This document shows, piece by piece, positions 9,116-17,543 of a stretch of DNA of 64,000 bases. The notes under the pieces are model-generated. The model worked only from the letters and a program-made list of their open reading frames with translations. It was not told the DNA's origin and did no database searches. Origin of the DNA: Mycobacterium sp. MYCO198283. GTDB taxonomy: Bacteria > Actinomycetota > Actinomycetes > Mycobacteriales > Mycobacteriaceae. Position numbers and translations under genes: made by a program. Positions within the stretch are counted from its first letter, which is position 1, and every line of letters starts with the position of its first letter. The stretch is from positions 62,001 to 126,000 of the forward strand of contig NZ_JAJQJI010000009.1 in the NCBI RefSeq assembly GCF_021213805.1, read 5' to 3'.

Positions 9116-10458
9116 CCGGGCTGCTCGGCTCGTCGCGCCCACTGCGCGAGCGCGAACAGCACCACACCGACACCCAGCGCGTAGGCGCCGTACAACCACA
9201 CTTGCGCTTCCTGCTGGCTGAGCAGCACCAGGCAGGAGAGCACCCCGAGCACCGGCACCGCGGTCCACACCCGGTAATGCGGATGCTCGACCTGGTCGCG
9301 TCGCAGCACCAGCACGGCGACGTTGGTCGAGATGAACACGAAGAGCAGCAGCAGCACGACGGTCTTGGCCAGCGTCGCCAGGTCCCCGATCAGCGTTAGG
9401 CCCATCGCGACCGCGGTCGTGACCACGATCGCCGTCCACGGCGTGCGCCGGTGGGGAAGCACCCAGCTCAGCACCGACGGCAGCAGCCGGTGCTCCGCCA
9501 TGCCGTAGGTCAGCCGGCTCGCCATGATCATCGTCAACAACGCCCCGTTGGCCACCGCGACCAGGGCGATGGCGCTGAACACCTCGTCGGGGATGCGCAC
9601 GCCCGTCGCCTGCACCACCGCCAGCAGCGGACCGTCGGACTCGGCGAGCTCGGCGGGCGGCAGCGCAATGGCACTCGCGATGCCGACCAGCGCGTAGACC
9701 GCGCCCGCGGTGACCAACGCACCGAACAGCGCCCGCGGGTAGATCCGGCTCGGGTCGCGGATCTCCTCGACCACGTTCGCCGACGTCTCGAAGCCGACGA
9801 ACGAGTAGTAGGCGAGGATCGCCGCGCCGAGCACCGCCAGCGCCGGGTTCGCGCCGTCGGGGAACTGTGTGACGCGGGAGACATCGCCGTCGCCGCGGCC
9901 CGCCATCACCGCCACGGTGACGATCACGATGAGCAGGCCGGAGAGCTCGATGCACGTCATCACGACGTTGCTCTTCAGGGATTCGCTGATGCCGCGCGCA
10001 TTCAGGCACGCCACCAGGGCGAGGAAGACCACCGCCGCCAGCTTGGTCGGCACGTCGAGAAAGGTCTGCAGGTACTCCCCGGCGAACGCCAGCGACAGCC
10101 CTGCCGCGCTCACCACCCCCGCCGCGAGCATGCAGAACCCGACGAGGAAGCCGATCAGCGGATGCCGGTAGGCCCGCTCGGCGAACACCGCCGCTCCCCC
10201 GGCGCGCGGGTACTTCGTCACCAGCTCGGCGTAGGAGCCCGCGGTCAGCAGGGCGAGTAGCAGCGCCACCACCAGCGGCGCCCACAGCACGCCGCCCACC
10301 TCGCCGGACAGTTCGCCCATCAGCGCGTAGATGCCGGCGCCGAGCACGTCGCCGAGGATGAACAAGAACAGCAGCGGCCCGGTGATCCGGCGCTTGAGCT
10401 TGGTGTCCTCGCCGTCGTCGGTCGTCGCCGCGCCCGTGTCCGCCGTCTCCGATGTCAT
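9112..10458 (-). CDS. APC family amino acid permease
   Basis: 448 residues, about twelve hydrophobic segments. The N-terminus has LFILGDVLGAGIYALMGE, the APC TM1 unwound GxGI-type substrate loop, and mid-protein YYSFVGFETSANVVEEIRDPSR matches the TM6 region and following loop of the family. ATG 10456-10458 is preceded by GGGAGGG. It should import an amino acid or polyamine by proton symport or antiport. Cargo is not inferable. Apparently monocistronic. Confidence 0.88.
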   Translation of the reverse strand: MTSETADTGAATTDDGEDTKLKRRITGPLLFLFILGDVLGAGIYALMGELSGEVGGVLWAPLVVALLLALLTAGSYAELVTKYPRAGGAAVFAERAYRHPLIGFLVGFCMLAAGVVSAAGLSLAFAGEYLQTFLDVPTKLAAVVFLALVACLNARGISESLKSNVVMTCIELSGLLIVIVTVAVMAGRGDGDVSRVTQFPDGANPALAVLGAAILAYYSFVGFETSANVVEEIRDPSRIYPRALFGALVTAGAVYALVGIASAIALPPAELAESDGPLLAVVQATGVRIPDEVFSAIALVAVANGALLTMIMASRLTYGMAEHRLLPSVLSWVLPHRRTPWTAIVVTTAVAMGLTLIGDLATLAKTVVLLLLFVFISTNVAVLVLRRDQVEHPHYRVWTAVPVLGVLSCLVLLSQQEAQVWLYGAYALGVGVVLFALAQWARRAEQPG

Positions 10459-10519
10459 CGCGCCCTCCCGGTTAGGTCGAGGCGAATACCCCGCTCGGGC
10501 GGAAGGCAAGCCTGCGCGC

Positions 10520-11236
10520 TCAGCTCGCGGCGGTCGCCTTCATGGGGGGACAGTTCCCGGCGGCGTCGGCGGTCAGCTCGTAGTGCCAGATCTCGTTGGC
10601 ATACATCTGGCACAGCCCGTACCGGGATCCGTTGCGCACCATCCACTGCGCGGCGTCGGGGCTCAGCACGTCGACCGCCTCGCCGGTCACGTGCCGCGAG
10701 ACCTCCGGCGTCGCGACGTACTGGCGGGCGGCCTCCACGCTGCCGTAGGTGCGGACGCCGTCGTCGAACAGCCGCAGCTGGAAGCCGCGGGTGCGCCAGC
10801 CCGACGTGAACCGCAGCGCCACGCCATCTGCCGCCGCACCGCGCGCCGCGTCGGCGAGCGCGGCCCGCAGGTCCGGGTCGAGCCGCCCGATGATCGGATC
10901 GCCGACGTCATCGAGGGTGAGGGTCCGGCCTTCCGGCAGCAGGCCGCCCACCCCGTCGGTGGCCGCGGCCCCCACCACGAGCCCGGGTCCGGGTTCACCG
11001 CCCACCACCGCGATCGGGCCGATCGAGAAGTCCGCGGCCGCGGGGCCGGGCGCCGCCGCGGCTGGGCCTACCGAGAAGTAGCCGGGCGCGGGCAGCGCGA
11101 CCACCGGAACGGGCTCGGGAGGCGTCGCCGGCGGCGTGCGCTGCGGCGCCGTGCACGCTGTGAGCAGGACCACCGCCGACCCGATCGCCCGCAGCGCGGC
11201 GCCGGTTCGGGGTCCGGGTCGGGAGGTCGGCGTCAT
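10520..11236 (-). CDS. Lipoprotein D-alanyl-D-alanine carboxypeptidase-like peptidase (M15, VanY/DacB type)
   Basis: 238 residues. Lipobox LTAC near residue 27 predicts a lipoprotein. A Pro/Ala-rich linker of about 60 residues leads to a catalytic domain with SRHVTGEAVDV (SxHxxGxAxD, two zinc ligands) and EIWHYE (Glu base and third ligand), the M15 peptidase signature; SGWRTRGFQ is the substrate Arg region. Expected role: trimming of peptidoglycan stem peptides on the cell surface. All catalytic residues look intact. Confidence 0.85.
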   Translation of the reverse strand: MTPTSRPGPRTGAALRAIGSAVVLLTACTAPQRTPPATPPEPVPVVALPAPGYFSVGPAAAAPGPAAADFSIGPIAVVGGEPGPGLVVGAAATDGVGGLLPEGRTLTLDDVGDPIIGRLDPDLRAALADAARGAAADGVALRFTSGWRTRGFQLRLFDDGVRTYGSVEAARQYVATPEVSRHVTGEAVDVLSPDAAQWMVRNGSRYGLCQMYANEIWHYELTADAAGNCPPMKATAAS

Positions 11237-11411
11237 GGTGCTCCTTTGCTGGCGTCGCTCAGCCTAACGCGGGGGTGACGAAAGCCGTGACGCGTGTCGA
11301 GCGCCGGCGGCGGGGTACTACGGTGTTCCGCAGGTGTTCTGCAGGTGATGCGCGCGTTATTCGCACGCGCCGCACCGGGAACGAACGGTCCGCATCACCC
11401 CAGGAGGCTTC

Positions 11412-12578
11412 ATGCAGTTGGCGCTCACGGAGTCCGAACTCGCCTTCCGCGACGAGCTCCGCACGTTCTTCACCACGGAGATCCCCGCCGAGATCCGGCA
11501 GCGCGTCCGGGAGGGCGGCTCGTTCCGGCACGAGGACATCGTGACGACGCAACGCATCCTCAACGCCAACGGCCTGGCCGTTCCGAACTGGCCGGTCGAG
11601 TGGGGCGGCAAGGACTGGACGCCGACGCAGATGCAGATCTGGAACGACGAGATGCAGCTGGCCGCCGTGCCCGAGCCGCTGACCTTCAACGCCAAGATGG
11701 TGGGCCCGGTGATCGCCGAGTTCGGGTCGCAGGAGATCAAGGAACGCTTCCTGCCCCCCACCGCCAACCTCGACATCTGGTGGTGCCAGGGGTTCTCGGA
11801 GCCGGAGGCCGGGTCCGACCTCGCGTCGCTGCGCACCACCGCCTACCGCGACGGCGACAGCTACGTGGTCAACGGCCAGAAGACGTGGACCACCCTCGGC
11901 CAGTACGCCGACTGGATGTTCTGCCTGGTCCGCACCGACCCGCAGGCGCCCAAGAAGCAGGCGGGCATCTCCTTTCTGCTCATGGAGGTGGACACCCCCG
12001 GCCTGACCATGCGGCCCATCAAGTTGATCGACGGCAGCTACGAGGTCAACGAGGTGTTCTTCGAGGACGTGCGGGTGCCTGCCGATCAGCTCGTCGGCGA
12101 AGAGAACCAGGGCTGGACCTACGCCAAGTACCTGCTGGGCAACGAGCGGACGGGCATCGCCGGCGTCGGCCGCACCAAGGTCAAGTTGGCTCAGGCCAAA
12201 CAGCACGCGGCCGAGGTCGGCATCCTCGACGATCCGCTGTTCGCCGCGCGGTTCGCGGAGCTGGAGAACGAGCTGCTGGCCCTCGAGCTGACCCAGCTGC
12301 GGGTGGTCTCCGATTCCGCGGACGGCAAGCCCAACCCGGCGTCGTCGGTGCTGAAGTTGCGGGGCAGCCAGCTGCAGCAGCTCGCCACCGAGCTGCTCGT
12401 GGAGATCGCCGGCCCGGCCGCACTGCCGTACGGGGTCGAGGCGGAAGCCGATTTCGGTTCGCCGGCGTGGGCGCAGGCCACCGCACCCACCTACCTGAAC
12501 TATCGCAAGACGTCGATCTACGGCGGCAGCAACGAAATTCAGCGCACCATCATCTCGTCGACCATCTTGGGCTTGTGA
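11412..12578 (+). CDS. Acyl-CoA dehydrogenase, FadE type (probable first subunit)
   Basis: 388 residues, ATG at 11412 behind CAGGAGG. Helical N-domain, beta domain with WWCQGFSEPEAGSDLASL (FAD/substrate loop), C-domain ending in TSIYGGSNEIQRTIISSTILGL. It oxidises an acyl-CoA to the 2-enoyl-CoA with FAD. In MCAD-type enzymes the base is the Glu of YEGT; here the motif is YGGS, so the base must lie elsewhere, as known for the catalytic chain of two-gene heterotetrameric FadE enzymes of steroid catabolism. It is 11 bases ahead of a second FadE, supporting a heteromer. Confidence 0.88.
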   Translation: MQLALTESELAFRDELRTFFTTEIPAEIRQRVREGGSFRHEDIVTTQRILNANGLAVPNWPVEWGGKDWTPTQMQIWNDEMQLAAVPEPLTFNAKMVGPVIAEFGSQEIKERFLPPTANLDIWWCQGFSEPEAGSDLASLRTTAYRDGDSYVVNGQKTWTTLGQYADWMFCLVRTDPQAPKKQAGISFLLMEVDTPGLTMRPIKLIDGSYEVNEVFFEDVRVPADQLVGEENQGWTYAKYLLGNERTGIAGVGRTKVKLAQAKQHAAEVGILDDPLFAARFAELENELLALELTQLRVVSDSADGKPNPASSVLKLRGSQLQQLATELLVEIAGPAALPYGVEAEADFGSPAWAQATAPTYLNYRKTSIYGGSNEIQRTIISSTILGL

Positions 12579-12589
12579 GGTAAGGATCC

Positions 12590-13705
12590 ATGGACTTCAA
12601 CCTGACCGAAGAGCAGGCCCTGCTGCGCGACACCACGCGCGACCTGCTGCGCAGCTACGACCACGAGACCCGGCTGAAGGTCATCGACACCGAGCTGGGC
12701 TGGAGCCGCGACGTGTGGTCGCAGCTCGCGGAGATCGGCCTGCTGCAGCTGGCCTACGACACCACCGAGGCCGGCGCCATCGAGGTCGCGGTGATCGCGA
12801 CCGAACTCGGCCGGCGCCTTGCCCCGGAGCCGTTCGTCGACGCCGCGCTGACGCCCGGTGCGCTGATCGCGGAAGCCGGCGACGACCAGCAGCGGGCGCT
12901 GCTCGACGAGGTGGCGGCCGGGCAGCGGCTGCTGGCGTTCGCGCACGCCGAGCCGGCTGCGCGGTACCCCTATGCGGCCGTCAGCACCACCGCGACCCGC
13001 CGAGGCGACGCCTGGACGCTGAGCGGCCGCAAGCACCCGGTGCCAGCCGGTGACTCCGCCGACACGGTCGTGGTGAGCGCCGCGCTGCCCGACGGCGGCA
13101 CCGGCCTGTTCCTCGTCGAGGCGGCGGACGTGCGTCGCACCCCGTTTCGCACGTTCGACAGCCGGCGCGGCGCGCAGCTCGACTTCGCCGACACCCCGGC
13201 GCAGCCGCTGGGCACCGGCGGCGATGCGTCCGACGTGATCGCCGGGGCGGTCATCCGCACCCAGTCCGCGCTGTGCGCCGAGTCGCTGGGCGCCATGGAG
13301 GAAGCGCTGCGGCTGACCACCGACTACCTCAAGGCCCGCAAGCAGTTCGGCGTCACGCTCAACAAGTTCCAGACGCTGACCCAGCGCGCGGCCGACATGT
13401 ACGTCTCGCTCGAGATGGCGCGGAGCATGAACCTCTACGCCGCGATGTCGATCGCCGGCGGCATCGTCGACCCGGCGATCGCGTCGCGGGCGAAGTTGCA
13501 GATCGGCCGGGCCGCGCGGCACATCGGACAGGAAGCCATCCAGCTCCACGGCGGCATCGGCGTCACCGCCGAATACCCCGTCGGGCACTACGTTGCGCGG
13601 CTGACGGCCATCGAGCAGACGCTGGGGTCGTCGAACGACCACCTGCACGTGCTGGTCGAGGGCTTGAGCGACTACGGCGTGGTGGCGCTGCGCACCGAGC
13701 GCTGA
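12590..13705 (+). CDS. Acyl-CoA dehydrogenase, FadE type (probable partner subunit)
   Basis: 371 residues, ATG 12590 after GTAAGGA. Fold markers: N-terminal [37 protein letters not shown] (FAD-binding helix) and [21 protein letters not shown]. The beta-domain loop is poorly conserved and the end ([15 protein letters not shown]) lacks the Glu/Gly catalytic motif. Together with the preceding gene it should form an alpha2beta2 acyl-CoA dehydrogenase for a bulky or branched acyl-CoA. Its 3' end overlaps the convergent Lsr2-family gene by 34 bases. Confidence 0.85.
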   Translation: MDFNLTEEQALLRDTTRDLLRSYDHETRLKVIDTELGWSRDVWSQLAEIGLLQLAYDTTEAGAIEVAVIATELGRRLAPEPFVDAALTPGALIAEAGDDQQRALLDEVAAGQRLLAFAHAEPAARYPYAAVSTTATRRGDAWTLSGRKHPVPAGDSADTVVVSAALPDGGTGLFLVEAADVRRTPFRTFDSRRGAQLDFADTPAQPLGTGGDASDVIAGAVIRTQSALCAESLGAMEEALRLTTDYLKARKQFGVTLNKFQTLTQRAADMYVSLEMARSMNLYAAMSIAGGIVDPAIASRAKLQIGRAARHIGQEAIQLHGGIGVTAEYPVGHYVARLTAIEQTLGSSNDHLHVLVEGLSDYGVVALRTER

Positions 13706-14031
13706 CCCTTGGTGCTCGCGGTGTAGGCGTCGACGACGTCGTCGGGGAGCCGGCCGCGCACCCCCACCTCGTAGCCGTTGCGCCGCGCCCACTCCCGGAC
13801 GTCGGCGTTGACCGCGCGCTGCGCCCGCGCCGGCCGTGACGACTGCCGGCGTCCGCCGGTGCGCCGCGCCGCCCGGATCCAGGGCCGCAGCTCGTCACGC
13901 AGGTGCTTGGCGTTGGCGGTCGACAGGTCGATCTCGTAGTCGACTCCGTCCAGACTCACCGACACCGTCTCCGCTGCCTCGCTCCAGCCGTCGGTGTCGT
14001 CGATCCGCATGACGACCGTCTTCTTTGCCAT
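13672..14031 (-). CDS. lsr2: Lsr2-family nucleoid-associated protein (paralogue)
   Basis: 119 residues. MAKKTVV start, N-terminal dimerisation domain with [22 protein letters not shown], a basic linker ([15 protein letters not shown]), and a C-terminal DNA-binding domain [25 protein letters not shown] with the RGR minor-groove hook of Lsr2. Lsr2 silences AT-rich and horizontally acquired DNA. The linker and the extra tail after DAY (about 14 residues) differ from the main Lsr2 I remember, so this is probably a second copy. The 3' end is antisense to the end of the FadE gene. Confidence 0.88.
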   Translation of the reverse strand: MAKKTVVMRIDDTDGWSEAAETVSVSLDGVDYEIDLSTANAKHLRDELRPWIRAARRTGGRRQSSRPARAQRAVNADVREWARRNGYEVGVRGRLPDDVVDAYTASTKGQRSVRSATTP

Positions 14032-14210
14032 CGTTCGCCGTCCTCGCATAGCAAGCCCCGAACGGATACTAGGACACCATCGCTGGTGCGGCTGCCACCT
14101 GGTCATCACGCGGTGCCTGAGGCGGGTCGTCATGTCCCGACACCGGCCGGGTGAATCTTTGCTGGCATGGCCCGTCCGGTGTCGGTTCCGGCGGCCGGTA
14201 GCGTCGCATC

Positions 14211-15458
14211 GTGGCCGCCGACCGACGCATCCGTGTTCCCGCCGACCTCGACGCCGTGACCACCGTCGGCGACGAGGACCACTCGGCGGTGGATCCGGCT
14301 GCGGTCGAACGCATCTGGGAGGCGGCCCGCCACCTCTACCGCGCCGGCATGCATCCGGCGATCCAGCTGTGCCTGCGGGTCGAGGGCCGCACGGTGCTCA
14401 ACCGCGCGATCGGTCACGGCTGGGGCAACGGGCCCGACGACCCGCCCGACGCCGAGCAGGTGCCGGTGCGGCCGCAGACACCGTTTTGCGTGTACTCGGC
14501 CGCCAAGGGGATCACGACGACGGTGGTGCACATGCTGGTGGAGCGCGGCGCCTTCTCGCTCGACGACCGGGTGTGCGAGTACCTGCCGGAGTACACCAGC
14601 CACGGCAAGGACCGCACCACGATCCGGCACGTGATGACCCACAGTGCCGGCGTCCCGTTCGCCACCGGGCCGCGGCCGGACCTGCGGCGCATGAACGACA
14701 GCGCCTACGCCCGCGACATGCTGGCGCAGCTCAAGCCCATCCATCCGCCCGGCCGGGTGCACATCTACCACGGCGTCACCTGGGGGCCGCTGATCCGGGA
14801 GATCGTCGACGCCGCGACCGGCCGCAGCATCCGCGAGATCCTCGCGACCGAGATCCTCGATCCGCTGGGCTTCCGGTGGACGAACTACGGCGTGGCGGAG
14901 GCGGACGTGCCGCTGGTGGCGCCGAGCCACGTGACGGGCAAGCCGCTGCCGGCACCCATCGCCGCCGCCTTCCGCAAGGCGATCGGCGGCACCACCACGC
15001 AGATCATCCCGTTCACCAACACGCCGCTGTTCCTGACCGGCGTCATCCCGTCGTCGAGCACGGTGTCGAATGCGGCCGAGCTGTCGCGGTTCGCCGAGAT
15101 CTGGCGGCGCGGCGGCGAACTCGACGGCGTGCGGGTGCTGGCGCCCGACACGCTGCGCGCGGCCACCGCGCCGGCCCGCAGGCTGCGCCCCGACCTCGCG
15201 GTGGGCCTGGCGCCGCTGCGGTGGGGCACCGGTTTCATGCTGGGCTCTGCGCGTTTCGGGCCGTTCGGCCGCGACGCGCCGGCCGCGTTCGGCCACACCG
15301 GCCTGACGAACATCGCCGTCTGGGCCGACCCGCAGCGCGAACTTGCCGCGGGCCTGGTCACCAGCGGTAAGCCCGGCGGCCACCGCGAGGCGGGGCGCTA
15401 CACCGCCCTGCTGGACCGCATCACCGCCGAGCTGCCGAAATCGCATTCCCGGTCGTGA
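14211..15458 (+). CDS. Serine hydrolase, beta-lactamase class C / esterase EstB family
   Basis: 415 residues from the GTG at 14211. [10 protein letters not shown] gives the SxxK nucleophile pair; IYHGVTWG is a Tyr at the YxN position with a changed third residue, and the late [11 protein letters not shown] replaces the KTG motif by HTG, as in EstB-type esterases and penicillin-binding-like hydrolases. There is no clear signal peptide. Mycobacteria carry many such proteins; it is more likely an esterase than a true beta-lactamase. It stands alone, ending in a strong stem-loop shared with the convergent gene. Confidence 0.82.
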   Translation: MAADRRIRVPADLDAVTTVGDEDHSAVDPAAVERIWEAARHLYRAGMHPAIQLCLRVEGRTVLNRAIGHGWGNGPDDPPDAEQVPVRPQTPFCVYSAAKGITTTVVHMLVERGAFSLDDRVCEYLPEYTSHGKDRTTIRHVMTHSAGVPFATGPRPDLRRMNDSAYARDMLAQLKPIHPPGRVHIYHGVTWGPLIREIVDAATGRSIREILATEILDPLGFRWTNYGVAEADVPLVAPSHVTGKPLPAPIAAAFRKAIGGTTTQIIPFTNTPLFLTGVIPSSSTVSNAAELSRFAEIWRRGGELDGVRVLAPDTLRAATAPARRLRPDLAVGLAPLRWGTGFMLGSARFGPFGRDAPAAFGHTGLTNIAVWADPQRELAAGLVTSGKPGGHREAGRYTALLDRITAELPKSHSRS

Positions 15459-15481
15459 TTCGCGCCGAATGACGACCGGGA
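15447..15481. terminator. Bidirectional terminator between convergent genes
   Basis: TCCCGGTCGT at 15447-15456 pairs perfectly with ACGACCGGGA at 15472-15481. An inner stem, ATTCG/CGAAT (15458-15462 with 15466-15470), closes over a CGC loop. Only the two G residues at 15457 and 15471 are unpaired. It overlaps the serine hydrolase stop and sits just past the flavoprotein stop at 15484, so it can serve both strands. The + side is followed by GTTCAGTTT. Confidence 0.78.
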
Positions 15482-15483
15482 GT

Positions 15484-16623
15484 TCAGTTTCGCGGGGACG
15501 GGGTGGACGCCGCGACCGCTGGGCGGACGCCGCCGTAGATGCCGCGGCGGACGATCCACGGCAACAGCACGCGGTGCACCGACCATGCCGGGAACCGCAA
15601 CGGCCGGCCGCCCGGCGTGAACACCTCGAGCCCGTCGCGCTGCACGCCGATCACCGAGCCCCAGCGGCGGCCCGGCGCCCGGTAGCGCCGCAGCGGCCGG
15701 CCGTCGAACTCGGCCAGCACATTGTGGGCGACGAGCCGATCCGCCCGGTTGCGGGCCGAGTTGCGCAGCGGGTCGGTCGCCGCGACGTCGCCGACCGCGA
15801 AGACCCCCGGATGGCCCGGCACCCGCAATTCCGCGGTGACCCGGACGAAGCCGTGCTCGTCGAGCAGGTCGGCGGGCAGCCAGTCGGTGTTGGGGCGCAC
15901 CCGGCCGATCGCCCACAGCACCGCGTCGGCGGTGGTCGGCGGCTGACCGGTGGACCACTGCACCGGGTCGGCGGTGATCCGGTCGCAGCCGAACCCGTCG
16001 GGGACGACCGCGCGGTGGCCGGGGCGCAGCTGGACGCCCGCCGCGACGAGCCGCCGCCGCACGCGCTCCCAGGTGCGCGGGTGGTGCTCGGTGAGCGCCC
16101 GCTCGCCGGGGAAGCACAGCGTCACCCGGGTGTCCGGCCAGGCGGTGGCGATGTTGGCCGCGCTGCTCACGGCGGCCGCGCCGCCGCCGATCACGAGAAC
16201 CGACGCCGCGGCGGCCAGCCGGCGGTGCGCCGCGGCGATCCCGTCGTCGACCTCGGCGGCCGTCTGCAGCTCCGGGCGGCGCCAGAACCCGTTCGTCACA
16301 CCGGTCGAGATCACCAGCGCGTCGTAGGGTTCGGCGCCCGGTGACCCGGCGGCGTCGCGCACCCACAGTGTGCGGGCCGCCAGGTCGACGCCGGTGATCG
16401 TGGCGTGCACCGTGCGCACCCGGTCGAGCCCGCGGAACCGGTCGAACCCGACCAGGTAGTCGCGGGCCCAGTCCCGCGGCCGGGCCAGCCGCACCCCGAG
16501 TTCCTGGCCGCTGACCAGCGCCGGCTTGGCGGAGATGCCGACCACCTCGGCGCGGCGGGCCAGCCGGATCGCGGTGAGCACGCCGCTGTCACCGAGCCCG
16601 GCGACGACGACGCGCCGGCTCAC
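15484..16623 (-). CDS. FAD/NAD(P)-dependent pyridine nucleotide-disulfide-type oxidoreductase
   Basis: 379 residues from the GTG 16621-16623. VVVAGLGDSGVLTAIRL is the FAD Rossmann motif, VLVIGGGAAAVSSAANIA the NAD(P) motif (about residue 150), and GVFAVGDVAATDP the C-terminal FAD contact. The layout is like NDH-2/AIF-type reductases; no redox-active CxxC is present. Its start overlaps the stop of the DUF1295 gene by 4 bases (GTGA), so the two are one operon and perhaps share a redox pathway on a lipid or steroid-like substrate. Confidence 0.83.
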   Translation of the reverse strand: MSRRVVVAGLGDSGVLTAIRLARRAEVVGISAKPALVSGQELGVRLARPRDWARDYLVGFDRFRGLDRVRTVHATITGVDLAARTLWVRDAAGSPGAEPYDALVISTGVTNGFWRRPELQTAAEVDDGIAAAHRRLAAAASVLVIGGGAAAVSSAANIATAWPDTRVTLCFPGERALTEHHPRTWERVRRRLVAAGVQLRPGHRAVVPDGFGCDRITADPVQWSTGQPPTTADAVLWAIGRVRPNTDWLPADLLDEHGFVRVTAELRVPGHPGVFAVGDVAATDPLRNSARNRADRLVAHNVLAEFDGRPLRRYRAPGRRWGSVIGVQRDGLEVFTPGGRPLRFPAWSVHRVLLPWIVRRGIYGGVRPAVAASTPSPRN

Positions 16624-17498
16624 GCTGCGGCTCGCCGGGGTGGGCGCGGCACGAAGCGGGGCACGCGCGCGACGACGTCGGCGTAGGCGGGCCGCCGCGC
16701 CGCGCTGCGCTCCTCCATCATCGGGATGCTGGCGCCGAGGAACATCGCGAGCATCGCGGCCGCGCCGACGAACAGCCACCACGCCTGCGCGGGCGCGGCG
16801 GCGACGCCGAACAGCGCCAGCGCGACCCAGAACCCGAACTCGCCGAAGTAGTTCGGGTGGCGCGACCAGCTCCACACGCCGCGGTCCATCACCTGCCCCG
16901 GCGCCCGCTCGCGCACGAAGCGGCGCAGTTGGACGTCGGCGACGGTCTCGAGCGCGACGGCGCCGAGCCCGACGGCGAACGCCACGACACCGAGCCACAC
17001 CACCCCGCGGCCGGGTGTCGTGAGCGCGACGTACACCGGCAGCATGCCCGCGAACACCTGCAGCGTCGGGATGAGGTGGATGGCGGTGAGGTCTACCAGG
17101 CATTCGTGGCGGCCGGCGCGGTCGCGCAGCATGCCGTAGCGCCAGTCCTCGTGGTGCAGGCCGGGGAAGGTGGCGAGCCAGTTGCCGGTGAGTCGCACCG
17201 CCCACACCGCGACGAGCACGGCCAGCAGGGTGGCGCGCAGCGCGTCGACGTCGTCGCTGGCGTACCACCAGTAGCCGAGCAGTAGCGGCGGGATGACGCT
17301 CCAGTAGGCGTCATAGCAGCTTGAGTTCCGCAGCGCGCGGCTGAACCCGAAGATGACGAGCGTCGCCAGCACGTCCGCGACGAGCGTGTCCAGCCACAGC
17401 CGCCCGGTGGCGGGACCCCAGGCGAGCCAGCCGGCCGCGGCGCCGACCGCGACGACGTACGCCACGGTGATCCACGCCAGCGAGCGCGCTTTGCCCAT
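16620..17498 (-). CDS. DUF1295 family membrane protein (steroid 5-alpha reductase / ICMT-like)
   Basis: 292 residues, about seven membrane helices. HHEDWRYGMLRDRAGRHE and WSWSRHPNYFGEFGFW are the signature segments of DUF1295, related to steroid reductase C-terminal and isoprenylcysteine methyltransferase domains, where the SRHPNY region binds the cofactor. The start ATG 17496-17498 follows GGAGG. It precedes and overlaps the flavoprotein gene, so a membrane reductase with a soluble flavin partner is plausible. The substrate is unknown. Confidence 0.82.
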   Translation of the reverse strand: MGKARSLAWITVAYVVAVGAAAGWLAWGPATGRLWLDTLVADVLATLVIFGFSRALRNSSCYDAYWSVIPPLLLGYWWYASDDVDALRATLLAVLVAVWAVRLTGNWLATFPGLHHEDWRYGMLRDRAGRHECLVDLTAIHLIPTLQVFAGMLPVYVALTTPGRGVVWLGVVAFAVGLGAVALETVADVQLRRFVRERAPGQVMDRGVWSWSRHPNYFGEFGFWVALALFGVAAAPAQAWWLFVGAAAMLAMFLGASIPMMEERSAARRPAYADVVARVPRFVPRPPRRAAA

Positions 17499-17543
17499 GT
17501 CCACCTCCGGCCACGACGGGCTGGAATGTAACACGTTCTAGTT

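Noticed and set aside
14211..15458. Reading the serine hydrolase as a resistance beta-lactamase
   Set aside because: YxN and KTG motifs are altered as in EstB-type esterases and there is no signal peptide.
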